64,000 nucleotides of DNA from Burkholderia multivorans ATCC BAA-247 (GCF_000959525.1 NZ_CP009832.1:992001-1056000); one strand, 5' to 3'; shown: positions 51,783 through 60,724, numbered from the stretch's first letter. Notes: a model not told the origin generated them from the sequence alone. Numbers and translations are program-made.

Positions 51783-52018
51783 CGCCGTCCGCCGATCAGG
51801 TCGCCGCCTTTCAGGCCAACGGCGGGTTCGCGCCCGCAGCCGTCTCCACCGTCGTGCTCGGTTTCGTCTTCGCCGTCCTGCTGCTGTGGGGCGTGTGGGC
51901 GATGCGCACCGCCTATGTCGGCTGGGCCGAGCACCACCTGACCCAACGCCAGTTCCTCGGCGTCATCGTGCGCTTCGTCGCGATGTACCTGGTGCTGGGC
52001 TTCTTCCTCCTGTCCTGA
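51779..52018 (+). CDS. ICE protein PFL_4701 family (TIGR03758, DUF3262)
   Basis: A 79-residue protein with two transmembrane helices (about 18-42 and 60-78). Typical sequence: FQANGGFAPAAVSTVVLGFVF and WAEHHLTQRQFLGVIVRF. It resembles small pilin-like subunits of mating systems in size and topology; the next gene also does. Which of the two is the pilin is not shown by the sequence. Confidence 0.88.
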   Translation: MTPSADQVAAFQANGGFAPAAVSTVVLGFVFAVLLLWGVWAMRTAYVGWAEHHLTQRQFLGVIVRFVAMYLVLGFFLLS

Positions 52019-52041
52019 CCACCATGAAAGGGTGTATCGCC

Positions 52042-52407
52042 ATGAACGCTTCGCTGATTCCTCGTCGCCCCGCTGCGCGCATCGCAGCCATGCTTGCCTC
52101 GCTGGGCCTCGCTGTCACGCCGCTTGTCTCGCTGGCGGCCCTGCCCACCTTGGAAGACCCGTCGCGCGGCACCGGCAGCGGCATCATGCAGACGCTGCAG
52201 AACTACGGCTACGACATCGTGCTGCTGATCGCGCTGCTCGTGGTCGCCTCGATGTTCGTCGGCGTCTGCTACCACGCCTACACGCGCTACGCGGAGATCC
52301 ACACCGGCCGCGCCACCTGGGGCCAGTTCGGCCTGACGGTGGCGGTCGGCGCGATCCTCTTGGTCGTCGGCATCTGGCTGCTGACCAAGGCCACCGGCGT
52401 GCTGTAA
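52042..52407 (+). CDS. ICE protein PFL_4702 family (TIGR03745), pilin-like
   Basis: A 121-residue protein with a long signal-like N-terminus cleaved near SLAALPTLE and two transmembrane helices (about 55-80 and 92-115). LPTLEDPSRGTGSGIMQTLQNYGYD and YHAYTRYAEIHTGRATWGQFGLT are hallmark segments. Size and topology fit TrbC/TraA-like pilins, an inference. ATG at 52042 follows AAGGGTG; an ATG 18 bp upstream is the alternative. Confidence 0.87.
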   Translation: MNASLIPRRPAARIAAMLASLGLAVTPLVSLAALPTLEDPSRGTGSGIMQTLQNYGYDIVLLIALLVVASMFVGVCYHAYTRYAEIHTGRATWGQFGLTVAVGAILLVVGIWLLTKATGVL

Positions 52408-52419
52408 GGGCCGGCAACC

Positions 52420-52845
52420 ATGGCCAGCGCCCTGGAGAGCCCGCGCGACGGGCTCGTGACCTTTATGCCGCATCGCCTGAACCGCCATCCGGTGGTCGTG
52501 CGCGGGCTCACGGCCGACGAGCTGTGGGTCTGCGCCGGCTTGTCGGGCGCGGTCGGGTTCGTGGCCGGCGTGCCGCTGGCCTGGCTGACCCACAGCATTG
52601 CGATGGTGCCCACGCTGGTCGTTGCCGGCATCGGCATCGGCGTCTTCGTGGGCGGCGGTCTGTTGCGGAGGTGGAAGCGCGGCCGGCCTGACACCTGGCT
52701 GTACCGCCAGCTTCAGTGGCGGCTCGCGCTGCGCTACCCCGCGCTGGCGGCCCACGCGGGCGGTGGGCAACTCATCACCCGCTCGGGCTGGTGGTCCACG
52801 CGGCGCCTGCGGCCCAACCCGTCCCTGCGTCGAGATAGACCATGA
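52420..52845 (+). CDS. ICE protein TIGR03750 family (TraL-like)
   Basis: A 141-residue membrane protein with two close transmembrane helices (about 38-82) and a basic C-terminus. FMPHRLNRHPVVVRGLTADELWV is the family start. In mating systems a small two-helix protein in this place (TraL/VirB3-like) belongs to the inner-membrane platform. Overlaps the next gene by four bases. Confidence 0.86.
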   Translation: MASALESPRDGLVTFMPHRLNRHPVVVRGLTADELWVCAGLSGAVGFVAGVPLAWLTHSIAMVPTLVVAGIGIGVFVGGGLLRRWKRGRPDTWLYRQLQWRLALRYPALAAHAGGGQLITRSGWWSTRRLRPNPSLRRDRP

Positions 52846-53534
52846 GCCGATTCAAGAACGAGGTCGCGCACCTGCAGGCGCATGTGAAGGCCTTGCGCCT
52901 GGCCGGCGCCGCGCTGTTCGTGGTGGCGCTGCTGCTCGGCTTCGGCTGGTGGAGCGCACCCAAGAGCCTGACCATCCACGTGCCGCCCGACCTGCGCTCG
53001 GGCAGCACCCGCAAGTGGTGGGACGTGCCGCCGGAAAGCGTCTACGCCTTCACCTTCTACATCTGGCAGCAGGCGCAACGCTGGCCGACTAACGGCGAGC
53101 AGGACTACCCGCGCAACCTGCATGGGCTGTCGGCCTACTTCACACCGAGCTGCCGGGCTTTCCTGCAACAGGACTACGAGTTCCGGCGCAGCAACGGCGA
53201 GTTGCGCCAGCGCGTGCGCGGCATCTACGAGATTCCCGGCCGCGGCTACGGCGACGATCCCGCCGCGCGCGTGCGCACCGTGTCGGCGAACGACTGGATC
53301 GTCACGCTGGACGTGAGCGCCGACGAGTACCTGGGCGCCGAGCAGGTCAAGCGCGCACTCGTGCGCTACGCGCTGAAGGTCGTGCGCATCGACATCGATC
53401 CCGAGCGCAATCCCTTCGGCCTCGTTCTGGACTGCTATGCACGTGCGCCCGAGCGCATCGAAACCCCGCCGCCCCCGGCGCCAGCCGGCAAGCCCGCCAG
53501 CCCCGGTGCCAATCTGCAGGGAGACACCCCATGA
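52842..53534 (+). CDS. ICE protein TIGR03746 family (TraE/VirB8-like)
   Basis: A 230-residue bitopic protein: one transmembrane helix at about 22-42, then a periplasmic VirB8-like domain (PPESVYAFTFYIWQQAQRWPTNGEQDY, YFTPSCRAFLQQDYEFR). TraE/VirB8 proteins link the inner-membrane platform to the core complex. The C-terminal 20 residues are Pro-rich. It is in a run of overlapping genes matching the order traL-traE-traK-traB-traV. Confidence 0.88.
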   Translation: MSRFKNEVAHLQAHVKALRLAGAALFVVALLLGFGWWSAPKSLTIHVPPDLRSGSTRKWWDVPPESVYAFTFYIWQQAQRWPTNGEQDYPRNLHGLSAYFTPSCRAFLQQDYEFRRSNGELRQRVRGIYEIPGRGYGDDPAARVRTVSANDWIVTLDVSADEYLGAEQVKRALVRYALKVVRIDIDPERNPFGLVLDCYARAPERIETPPPPAPAGKPASPGANLQGDTP

Positions 53535-54448
53535 AGCGCTGCTTCCTTCCGGCCCTGGCCGGCGTCCTGTTGTGCCTGGGTTTCGTGCCCGCGGGCAATG
53601 CCATCGAAATCCTGCGCTGGGAGCGCCTGCCGCTGGCGGTGCCGCTCGTGGTCGGCCAGGAGCGCGTGGTCTTCATCGAGCGCAACGTGCGCATCGGCGT
53701 GCCGGCCGGCGTCGGCGAGCAGTTGCGCGTGCAGAGCGCCGGTGGCGCGATCTACCTGCGCGCCAGCGCGCCCATCCCGCCCACGCGGCTGCAACTACAG
53801 GACGTGGAATCCGGCGCGCTGATCCTGCTCGACATCGCCGCCGAGCCGGCCAAGGCGGGCCAGCCCGCGCTCGAACCCGTGCGCATCGTCGAGGGTGATG
53901 TGCCGGCCATCCGCTACAGCGAGCCGGCCAGCCCCTCGGCCACCGCGGACGACGATGCGCAGCGCCCGACACCAACCGCCCGCCGCGCAACGCCGGTGGC
54001 CGTGGTGTTGACGCGCTACGCGGCGCAAAACCTGTACGCGCCGCTGCGCACCGTGGAGCCCATGGCCGGCATCGGCCGCGTCAACCTGCGCCGCAACCTC
54101 GCGCTGGACACCTTGCTGCCCACGCTGCCGGTGCGCGCGCAGGCGCTGGCCGCGTGGCGGCTCGAAGACCAGTGGGTGACGGCCGTGAAGCTCACCAACA
54201 CCTCCGGGCGCTGGCTCGACCTCGATCCGCGTGCGCTGCAGGGCGACTTCCTCGCCGCGACCTTTCAGCATCCGACCCTGGGGCCGGCCGGCCGCGCAGC
54301 CGACACCACCGTGGTCTATCTCGTCACCCGTGGCCACGGCCTGGCCGAGTCGCTGCTGCCCAAGGTGGCGCCGATCGACGCGACGGTGAACCTGCCGCCG
54401 GCGGCGGCCGCCGGCCAGGCCGAAGGAGGAGCGCGCGATGAAAAGTAA
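53531..54448 (+). CDS. ICE protein TIGR03749 family (TraK/VirB9-like)
   Basis: A 305-residue exported protein: signal peptide 1-24 (ending GNAIE), a beta-rich N-terminal half (ILRWERLPLAVPLVVGQERVVFIERNVRIGVP) and a conserved C-terminal part (RRNLALDTLLPTLPVRAQALAAWRLEDQWVTAVKLTN). TraK-type proteins form part of the outer-membrane core. A variable Thr/Ala/Asp linker lies at 135-155. Its 3' end overlaps the next gene by 11 bp. Confidence 0.88.
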   Translation: MKRCFLPALAGVLLCLGFVPAGNAIEILRWERLPLAVPLVVGQERVVFIERNVRIGVPAGVGEQLRVQSAGGAIYLRASAPIPPTRLQLQDVESGALILLDIAAEPAKAGQPALEPVRIVEGDVPAIRYSEPASPSATADDDAQRPTPTARRATPVAVVLTRYAAQNLYAPLRTVEPMAGIGRVNLRRNLALDTLLPTLPVRAQALAAWRLEDQWVTAVKLTNTSGRWLDLDPRALQGDFLAATFQHPTLGPAGRAADTTVVYLVTRGHGLAESLLPKVAPIDATVNLPPAAAAGQAEGGARDEK

Positions 54449-55916
54449 CCCCCTCCTGAAGTGGCTGCTGATCCCGATGGCGCTGGTGCTGGTGTTCGTC
54501 GGCATCAAGCTCTTCTCGGGCGAGCGCAGCGCCAGGCCGGTACCTCCCGGCAGCGCCAACCCGCTCACGCCCGAAGAGATGAAGGCGCTGGGCATCGAGG
54601 GCGACACGCCGCGCGATACCGTCGCGACGTTGGTGGCCCAGGTCAAGCAGTTGCGCAACGAGCTGCAGACGGCGCTCAACGACAACAAGAACCAGAAGAC
54701 CGAGAACGAACGCATGCGCGCGAGGGAAAGCGCGATCGACCAGCGCATCCAGTCCGCGCTCGACGGCGAACGCGGCCGCCTGCAGCAGGACCGCGAGCAG
54801 TTGGCCGGCGACCGCCAGCAGACCCAGGGCCTGCTGCAAGACCTGCAGCGGCGCCTGGACGGCCTCTCCGGCAAGAGCGGCCAGGCCGACCTGCCGGTGG
54901 GCCTCGGGCTGGAGCAAGGCGACGGCAAGAGCTTCGGCGGCAACCAGAGCGGCAGTGCGCGCAACACCAACGGCACGCGCTGGGTGGAGCCGGACGATGC
55001 GAAACCCTCAGCGAAGAACGGCAGCAGCGGCGGCTTGAATTTCCCGACCAGCTTCGGGCCGGCGCAGAAGACGCTTTCCGACACGGCCGACGGCGTGGCA
55101 AGCACCGTCGCGGATGCGGGCAGCCGCGCCGTGAGCGCCACGGGCAATTTCGCCAAGCCGGTCTACACGGTGCCGTCGAACTCGACGCTGATGGGCTCGA
55201 TCGCGATGACGGCGCTGATCGGCCGCGTGCCGATCGACGGCACGGTCAATGATCCGTATCCCTTCAAGGTGCTGATCGGCCCGGACAACCTGACCGCCAA
55301 CGGCATCGACATCCCCGACGTGGCCGGCGCGGTGGTCAGCGGCACGGCCTCGGGCGACTGGACGCTTTCCTGCGTGCGCGGCCAGATCCGCTCGGTCACG
55401 TTCGTCTTCAACGACGGCACGATCCGTACCGTGCCGGAGGACGGCAATCGGAATCGGAGCAGCGGCAATCAGGGCAACAGCGCGAACAGCACGACGCAGG
55501 GCGGCCTGGGCTGGATCAGCGACCCCTACGGCATCCCGTGCGTCTCGGGCGAGCGGCGCAGCAACGCGCAGCAGTACCTGGGTTCGCAGGCGCTGATCAC
55601 CGCGGCCGGCGCCGGTGCGGCCTCGCTGATCAAGTCGGACAACGGCAGCGTGGCCGTGGTCGCCAACAGCAACGGCTCGCTCGGCACCGTCGGTATCAGC
55701 GGCAATGAGGCGATGGGCCGCATCCTGGCCGGCGGCGTGCGCGACATGGCCGATTGGGTCAACAAGCTCTACGGGCAGGCCTTCGCCGCGGTCTACGTGC
55801 GGCCCGGCGCCAAGGTCGCCGTGCATCTGGAGCAGCCGCTCAACATCGACTACGACGCCAAGGGGCGGCGGGTCAATCACCGCATCGGAGACGCCCATGC
55901 GTCGGATTTGGATTGA
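54438..55916 (+). CDS. ICE protein TIGR03752 family (TraB/VirB10-like)
   Basis: A 492-residue bitopic protein. One transmembrane helix (8-26) is followed by a coiled coil (60-145) and a Gly/Ser-rich region, then a TrbI/VirB10-like beta-barrel domain at about 250-480 (YTVPSNSTLMGSIAMTALIGRVP, DPYPFKVLIG). VirB10 proteins span the envelope and couple ATP use to channel opening. Overlaps the neighbouring genes on both sides. Confidence 0.9.
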   Translation: MKSNPLLKWLLIPMALVLVFVGIKLFSGERSARPVPPGSANPLTPEEMKALGIEGDTPRDTVATLVAQVKQLRNELQTALNDNKNQKTENERMRARESAIDQRIQSALDGERGRLQQDREQLAGDRQQTQGLLQDLQRRLDGLSGKSGQADLPVGLGLEQGDGKSFGGNQSGSARNTNGTRWVEPDDAKPSAKNGSSGGLNFPTSFGPAQKTLSDTADGVASTVADAGSRAVSATGNFAKPVYTVPSNSTLMGSIAMTALIGRVPIDGTVNDPYPFKVLIGPDNLTANGIDIPDVAGAVVSGTASGDWTLSCVRGQIRSVTFVFNDGTIRTVPEDGNRNRSSGNQGNSANSTTQGGLGWISDPYGIPCVSGERRSNAQQYLGSQALITAAGAGAASLIKSDNGSVAVVANSNGSLGTVGISGNEAMGRILAGGVRDMADWVNKLYGQAFAAVYVRPGAKVAVHLEQPLNIDYDAKGRRVNHRIGDAHASDLD

Positions 55917-56331
55917 ATCGGCCGCGGCCCTGTGCGCGGTCATGGTGCTGGGCGGCTGCGCGACCAGCAAGGACGAGCTGCTGCCGCACGGCGATCACAC
56001 CATGCTCGACGTGTGGAACCAGGAGACGGGCGGCAGCGCCGGTAGCGGACAGGCGGCGCGGCAACTGCTCGACGCGCGCCAGGGCCTGCGCCGGCCGCTG
56101 ACCGAGGCCGACGTGCAGGCGGCGCCCGCCGCCGCTGCCGCCTACACGGGCACCGCGGCCAACGAGATTTACCGCCAGTTCCACCGGCTGCCGAACCCGG
56201 ACCTGGTGATGTACGTGTTCCCGCACCTAGCCGGCACCGACCCGGTGCCGGTGCCCGGCTACACCACCGTGTTCCCGCTCTACCAGCGCGTGCAGTACGC
56301 GATGCCCGGCGAGCGCCTGGAGGACTACTGA
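55897..56331 (+). CDS. ICE lipoprotein TIGR03751 family (TraV-like)
   Basis: A 144-residue lipoprotein with the lipobox VLGGC at Cys21. The mature part contains DHTMLDVWNQETGG and a conserved C-terminal stretch YRQFHRLPNPDLVMYVFPHLAG. TraV-type lipoproteins anchor the core complex in the outer membrane. The ATG lies 20 bp inside the previous gene, and the stop shares a base with the next ATG. Confidence 0.88.
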   Translation: MRRIWIESAAALCAVMVLGGCATSKDELLPHGDHTMLDVWNQETGGSAGSGQAARQLLDARQGLRRPLTEADVQAAPAAAAAYTGTAANEIYRQFHRLPNPDLVMYVFPHLAGTDPVPVPGYTTVFPLYQRVQYAMPGERLEDY

Positions 56332-59225
56332 TGGCCTGGTCGTTGCCCTGGGCACGCAAGGCCGCCACGCCTGCCGGCCCCGACCTGGATGCCGATGACG
56401 CCTGGGCGCAGCATGTCTCGACGCTGGCCGCGCACGGTATTCCCGAGCCCGGCAGCGCGGTGGGCGGCCAGCCGCGCCGGCCGGCCACCGAGGCGGACTT
56501 GCAGGCGCTCTACGGCGTGGCGCCGTCCTTCGCCGACCTGCTCCCCTGGGTGGAGTACCTGCCCGATTCCAAGAGCGTGCTGCTGGAGGACGGCCAGTCG
56601 GTGGCGGCCTTCTTCGAGCTGGCGCCGGTCGGCACCGAGGGCCGCGAGATGGCATGGCTGTGGCAGGCGCGCGATGCGTTGGAGAACGCGCTGCAGGACT
56701 CGTTCGACGAACTCGACGAGAACCCCTGGGTGGTGCAGCTCTACGCCCAGGACGAAGCAACCTGGGACAACTACCTGCGCGGGCTCACGAACTACGTGCG
56801 GCCGCGCGCTCAGGGCAGCGCCTTCACCGAGTTCTACCTGCGCTTCTTCGGGCATCACCTGCGTGCGATCGCCAAGCCCGGCGGCCTGTTCGAGGACACG
56901 ACGGTGACGCGCCTGCCGTGGCGCGGCCAAGTGCGGCGAGTGCGCATGGTGGTCTACCGGCGCGCGAGTGCGTCTGGCGCGTCCCGGCGCGGCCAATCTC
57001 CCGAGCAGGCACTGACGACGATCTGCGACCGACTCGCAGGTGGCCTCGCCAACACGGGCGTGAAGGCCCGGCGCATGGAGGCGAGCGACATCCACGACTG
57101 GCTGCTGCGCTGGTTCAACCCGCACCCCACGATGCTTGGCCCCGCCGCCGCCGACCGCGAACGGTTCTACGCGCTGACCCGCTACCCCGAGGAAGCCGAG
57201 CAAGGCGAGATTGAGCTGGCCAGCGGCGACTTCGCGCAGCGCCTGTTCTTCGGCCAGCCGCGCTCGGACGTGGCGAACGGCACCTGGGTCTTCGACGGCA
57301 TGCCGCACCGGGTCATCGTGATGGACCGCCTGCGCATGCCGCCCGCCACGGGCCACGTCACCGGCGAGACGCGCAAGGGCGGCGATGCGGTCAACGCGCT
57401 GTTCGACCAGATGCCCGAGGACACGGTGATGTGCCTGACGGTCGTCGCGACGCCGCAGGACGTGCTCGAAGCGCACCTGAACCACCTGAGCAAGAAGTCG
57501 GTCGGCGAGACGCTGGCCTCGGAGCAGACGCGCCGCGACGTGCAGGAAGCGCGCGGGCTGATCGGCAGCGCGCACAAGTTGTACCGCGGCGCGCTGGCCT
57601 TCTACCTGCGCGGGCGCGACCTCGTGCAGCTCGACGCCCGCGGCCTGCAACTGGTCAACGTCATGCTCAACGCCGGCCTGCAGCCGGTACGCGAGGAAGA
57701 CGAAGTGGCGCCGCTCAACAGCTACCTGCGCTGGCTGCCGTGCGTGTTCGACCCGGCCGCCGACAAGCGCCAGTGGTACACGCAACTGATGTTCGCGCAG
57801 CATGCGGCGAACCTCGCGCCGGTGTGGGGCCGCAGCCAGGGAACCGGCAATCCGGGCATCACGTTCTTCAACCGCGGCGGCGGGCCGATCACCTTCGACC
57901 CGCTGAACCGGCTCGACCGGCAGATGAACGCGCACTTGTTCTTGTTCGGCCCCACGGGCTCGGGCAAGTCGGCCACGCTCAACAACATCCTGAATCAGGT
58001 GACGGCGATCTACCGGCCGCGCCTGTTCATCGTGGAGGCTGGCAACAGCTTCGGGCTGTTCGGCGACTTCGCCACGCGGCTCGGCCTCAAGGTGCATCGC
58101 GTGAAGCTCGCACCCGGCGCCGGCGTCAGCCTCGCGCCGTTCGCCGACGCGCACCGGCTCGTGGATACGCCCAGCCAGGTGCAGACGCTGGATGCCGATG
58201 CGCTGGACGAGGACCAGGAGCCCGCAGTGCAGGCGGCGAGCCGCAGCGAAGAAGTGGACGAACAGCGCGACGTGCTCGGCGAGCTGGAAATCACTGCGCG
58301 GCTGATGATCACCGGCGGCGAAGACAAGGAAGAAGCGCGCATGACGCGCGCCGACCGCAGCCTGATTCGCCAGTGCATCCTCGATGCGGCCCAGCGCTGC
58401 GTAGCCGAGCAGCGCACGGTGCTCACGCGCGACGTGCGCGATGCGCTGCGCGAGCGCGCCCGCGACACGTCACTGCCCGAAGTTCGGCGCGCGCGCCTGC
58501 TGGAGATGGCGGACGCGATGGATATGTTCTGCCAGGGCGTGGACGGCGAGATGTTCGACCGGCCCGGCACGCCGTGGCCCGAGGCCGACATCACCATCGT
58601 GGACCTCGCCACCTTCGCGCGCGAGGGCTACAACGCGCAGCTCTCCATCGCCTACATCTCGCTGATCAACACGGTCAACAACATCGCAGAGCGGGACCAG
58701 TTCCTGGGCCGCCCGATCATCAACGTGACGGACGAAGGCCACATCATCACAAAGAACCCGCTGCTCGCGCCCTACGTCGTGAAGATCACGAAGATGTGGC
58801 GCAAGCTTGGTGCCTGGTACTGGCTGGCGACGCAGAACATCGACGACCTGCCCAAGGCCGCCGAGCCCATGCTCAACATGATCGAGTGGTGGATCTGCCT
58901 CTCCATGCCGCCGGACGAGGTGGAGAAGATCGCGCGCTTCCGCGAGCTGAACGCGGCGCAGAAGGCGTTGATGCTGTCGGCCCGCAAGGAGGCGGGCAAG
59001 TTCACCGAGGGCGTGATCCTCTCCAAGAGCATGGAAGTACTGTTCCGTGCGGTGCCGCCCAGCCTCTACCTGGCGCTGGCTCAGACCGAACCGGAGGAGA
59101 AGGCCGAGCGTTTCCAGTTGATGCAGCAGTACGGCATCGGCGAACTGGATGCCGCTTTCAAGATCGCCGAGAAGATCGACCGCGCCCGCAGCATCGAGCC
59201 GCTAGCGCTCGATGCGCTGGCGTGA
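56331..59225 (+). CDS. Conjugative ATPase, VirB4/TraC type (TIGR03744, PFL_4706)
   Basis: A 964-residue cytosolic or membrane-associated ATPase that powers pilus assembly and transfer. The N-terminal half (90-480) is the TraC/VirB4 N-domain. Walker A is FGPTGSGKSATLN near residue 540, and Walker B ITIVDLATFARE near 755, followed by INVTDEGHIITKNPLL and a conserved TQNIDDLPKAA. A family-specific acidic insertion (610-660) separates the Walker motifs. It is the largest gene of the operon. Confidence 0.94.
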   Translation: MAWSLPWARKAATPAGPDLDADDAWAQHVSTLAAHGIPEPGSAVGGQPRRPATEADLQALYGVAPSFADLLPWVEYLPDSKSVLLEDGQSVAAFFELAPVGTEGREMAWLWQARDALENALQDSFDELDENPWVVQLYAQDEATWDNYLRGLTNYVRPRAQGSAFTEFYLRFFGHHLRAIAKPGGLFEDTTVTRLPWRGQVRRVRMVVYRRASASGASRRGQSPEQALTTICDRLAGGLANTGVKARRMEASDIHDWLLRWFNPHPTMLGPAAADRERFYALTRYPEEAEQGEIELASGDFAQRLFFGQPRSDVANGTWVFDGMPHRVIVMDRLRMPPATGHVTGETRKGGDAVNALFDQMPEDTVMCLTVVATPQDVLEAHLNHLSKKSVGETLASEQTRRDVQEARGLIGSAHKLYRGALAFYLRGRDLVQLDARGLQLVNVMLNAGLQPVREEDEVAPLNSYLRWLPCVFDPAADKRQWYTQLMFAQHAANLAPVWGRSQGTGNPGITFFNRGGGPITFDPLNRLDRQMNAHLFLFGPTGSGKSATLNNILNQVTAIYRPRLFIVEAGNSFGLFGDFATRLGLKVHRVKLAPGAGVSLAPFADAHRLVDTPSQVQTLDADALDEDQEPAVQAASRSEEVDEQRDVLGELEITARLMITGGEDKEEARMTRADRSLIRQCILDAAQRCVAEQRTVLTRDVRDALRERARDTSLPEVRRARLLEMADAMDMFCQGVDGEMFDRPGTPWPEADITIVDLATFAREGYNAQLSIAYISLINTVNNIAERDQFLGRPIINVTDEGHIITKNPLLAPYVVKITKMWRKLGAWYWLATQNIDDLPKAAEPMLNMIEWWICLSMPPDEVEKIARFRELNAAQKALMLSARKEAGKFTEGVILSKSMEVLFRAVPPSLYLALAQTEPEEKAERFQLMQQYGIGELDAAFKIAEKIDRARSIEPLALDALA

Positions 59226-59238
59226 CGGGGAGTCCACG

Positions 59239-59985
59239 ATGCGCATCCCTCGCTTCGCGCCGCCCCGCACCGTCCTTGTCGCCGCGCTGCTGGTGGCCGC
59301 GGCCCTGACCACGGCCGCGTGGCTCGCCCTGCGGCCGCCGTCGCCGCCCGCCGAGCCCGCTTCTCCTTCGGCAGAAGCAACACTTACGCCGGCAACGGCA
59401 CCAGCCGGCCCGCCCTGGCGCTATGGCCGCGCCGATGCGCGCTTCACGGTGGTCGAGTACGCCGACCTCGAATGCCCGTTCTGCCGCGCGTACTTCGCGG
59501 TGCTCAAGCGCTGGATCGACGCGCACCCGGAGGTGAGCTGGCAATGGCACCACCTACCGTTGCCGTTGCACGAGCCGGCCGCTTCCGCCGGTGCGCGCCT
59601 GGTGGAGTGCGTCGGCGAGGCCGGCGGCCAGGCCGCGTTCTGGCAGGCCGTCGAGTGGGTCTACATGCACACCCGGGGCAACGGCCAGGGCCTGCCCGAG
59701 GGTCTGCGCTATCCCGACCTCACGCCGGCCGCGCAGCAATGCCTCGACAGCGACCGCCCCGATGCGCTGATCCGCGCACAGTCGGCGAGCGCGGCGCAGG
59801 AGGGCATCAAGGTCACGCCCACGCTGCGCCTGCAGGATCGCCAGTCCGGCAAGACGCTGCTGCTGCACGGCCCGGTCGAAGGAGATGCCTTGCTGTCCGC
59901 GATCGACCTGCTGGCGGCCAGTGCAGCGGCCGAGCCCGCATCGAAGGAAATGCCTGCCGAGTCTCTCGGCGACATGCCCAGGTAG
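59239..59985 (+). CDS. DsbA-family thiol-disulfide oxidoreductase
   Basis: A 248-residue protein: N-terminal transmembrane or signal segment (about 12-35), Pro/Ala linker, then a thioredoxin fold with the active site ECPFCRAY near residue 83 and cis-Pro loop VTPTLRL near 200. It likely forms or isomerises disulfides in the cysteine-rich transfer proteins encoded just downstream. Its last codons and TAG stop (59983-59985) lie inside RNA motif copy 5, so the C-terminal PAESLGDMPR is shaped by RNA structure. Confidence 0.9.
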   Translation: MRIPRFAPPRTVLVAALLVAAALTTAAWLALRPPSPPAEPASPSAEATLTPATAPAGPPWRYGRADARFTVVEYADLECPFCRAYFAVLKRWIDAHPEVSWQWHHLPLPLHEPAASAGARLVECVGEAGGQAAFWQAVEWVYMHTRGNGQGLPEGLRYPDLTPAAQQCLDSDRPDALIRAQSASAAQEGIKVTPTLRLQDRQSGKTLLLHGPVEGDALLSAIDLLAASAAAEPASKEMPAESLGDMPR

Positions 59986-60004
59986 CCACGATCTTCAAGG
60001 CTAC
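59956..60004 (+). ncRNA. Structured RNA motif, copy 5 (radC-RNA-like leader of radC)
   Basis: Helix 1 GCCGAG/CTCGGC (59956-59970), linker GACATGCCCAG, helix 2 GTAGCC/GGCTAC (59982-59987 and 59999-60004) with loop ACGATCTTCAA. All pairs are Watson-Crick. It begins inside the dsbA coding sequence and contains its stop. It lies 176 bp before radC, the gene after which the known radC RNA motif is named. Confidence 0.82.
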
Positions 60005-60179
60005 GACGCGGCCTGGCCGCGCTGATCGACCCCGTTCGCTTCGCATCCCTGGACGCGAACAGCCACTGCGCATGTGGTGGCGGATGCCCGCTCTTCTGCC
60101 GCTTGTTCTTCATCGTCCCCCGGAGGGTTTGTCCCTTCCGGGACAGGCGTCCTCCGACTTCATTCCGTGGAGGTTCGCC

Positions 60180-60674
60180 ATGTCCTATGTCGTCGCCGAC
60201 TCGCGTCCCGAGTCGCTCAGCCTGATCGCCGCCCAGCACGAAGACTGGATTATCCGCCAAGCCATCACCTTGCTGGAACAACGCATCTTCAAGGCCGGCC
60301 CGGTGCTGAACAGTCCCGCCGCCGTGCGCGACTACCTGCATCTGAAGCTGGTCGCGGAGCCCAACGAGGTCTTCGCTGTCGTGTTCCTCAACTGTCAGCA
60401 CCAAGTTCTCGCCTACGAGCCGATGTTCAAGGGCACGGTCGATCAAACCTCGGTGTACCCACGGGTGCTGGTGCAGCGCGCCCTGGCCCTCAACGCCTCG
60501 GCGGTCATCCTGGCCCACCAGCATCCATCCGGCATGACCGTGCCTTCGGCCGCCGATCAGGCGCTGACCGACCGGCTCAAGGCCGCCCTGGCGATGGTCG
60601 ATGTCCGGGTGGTGGATCACTTCATCGTCGGCAAGGGCACGCCGTACTCCTTCGCCGAATCCGGCCTGCTGTAG
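60180..60674 (+). CDS. radC: RadC-family JAB-domain protein
   Basis: A 164-residue single-domain RadC homologue, shorter than chromosomal RadC because it lacks the N-terminal helix-hairpin-helix part. The JAMM metal site is complete: HQHPSGMTVPSAAD near residue 112, with an upstream FAVVFLNCQHQVLAYE. Such proteins are widespread on ICEs and genomic islands; activity is not established. It has its own leader (RNA copy 5 and a GTCCC/GGGAC hairpin at about 60117-60146) and terminator, so it is an independent unit inside the conjugation region. Confidence 0.92.
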   Translation: MSYVVADSRPESLSLIAAQHEDWIIRQAITLLEQRIFKAGPVLNSPAAVRDYLHLKLVAEPNEVFAVVFLNCQHQVLAYEPMFKGTVDQTSVYPRVLVQRALALNASAVILAHQHPSGMTVPSAADQALTDRLKAALAMVDVRVVDHFIVGKGTPYSFAESGLL

Positions 60675-60697
60675 CGCCGCTGACCGTCTGGTCCCCG

Positions 60698-60724
60698 CGG
60701 GAGCCTCGGCTCCCGCTTTTCTTT
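60698..60724 (+). terminator. Rho-independent terminator after radC
   Basis: CGGGAGCC and GGCTCCCG with a two-base spacer (effectively a four-base loop), followed by CTTTTCTTT, 24 bases after the radC stop. Confidence 0.88.

Noticed and set aside
33361-60004. The repeated CATGCCCAG-containing segments as transposon ends or attachment sites
   Set aside because: No target duplications, always in the same orientation relative to a downstream gene, and stems that covary; an RNA leader explains them better.
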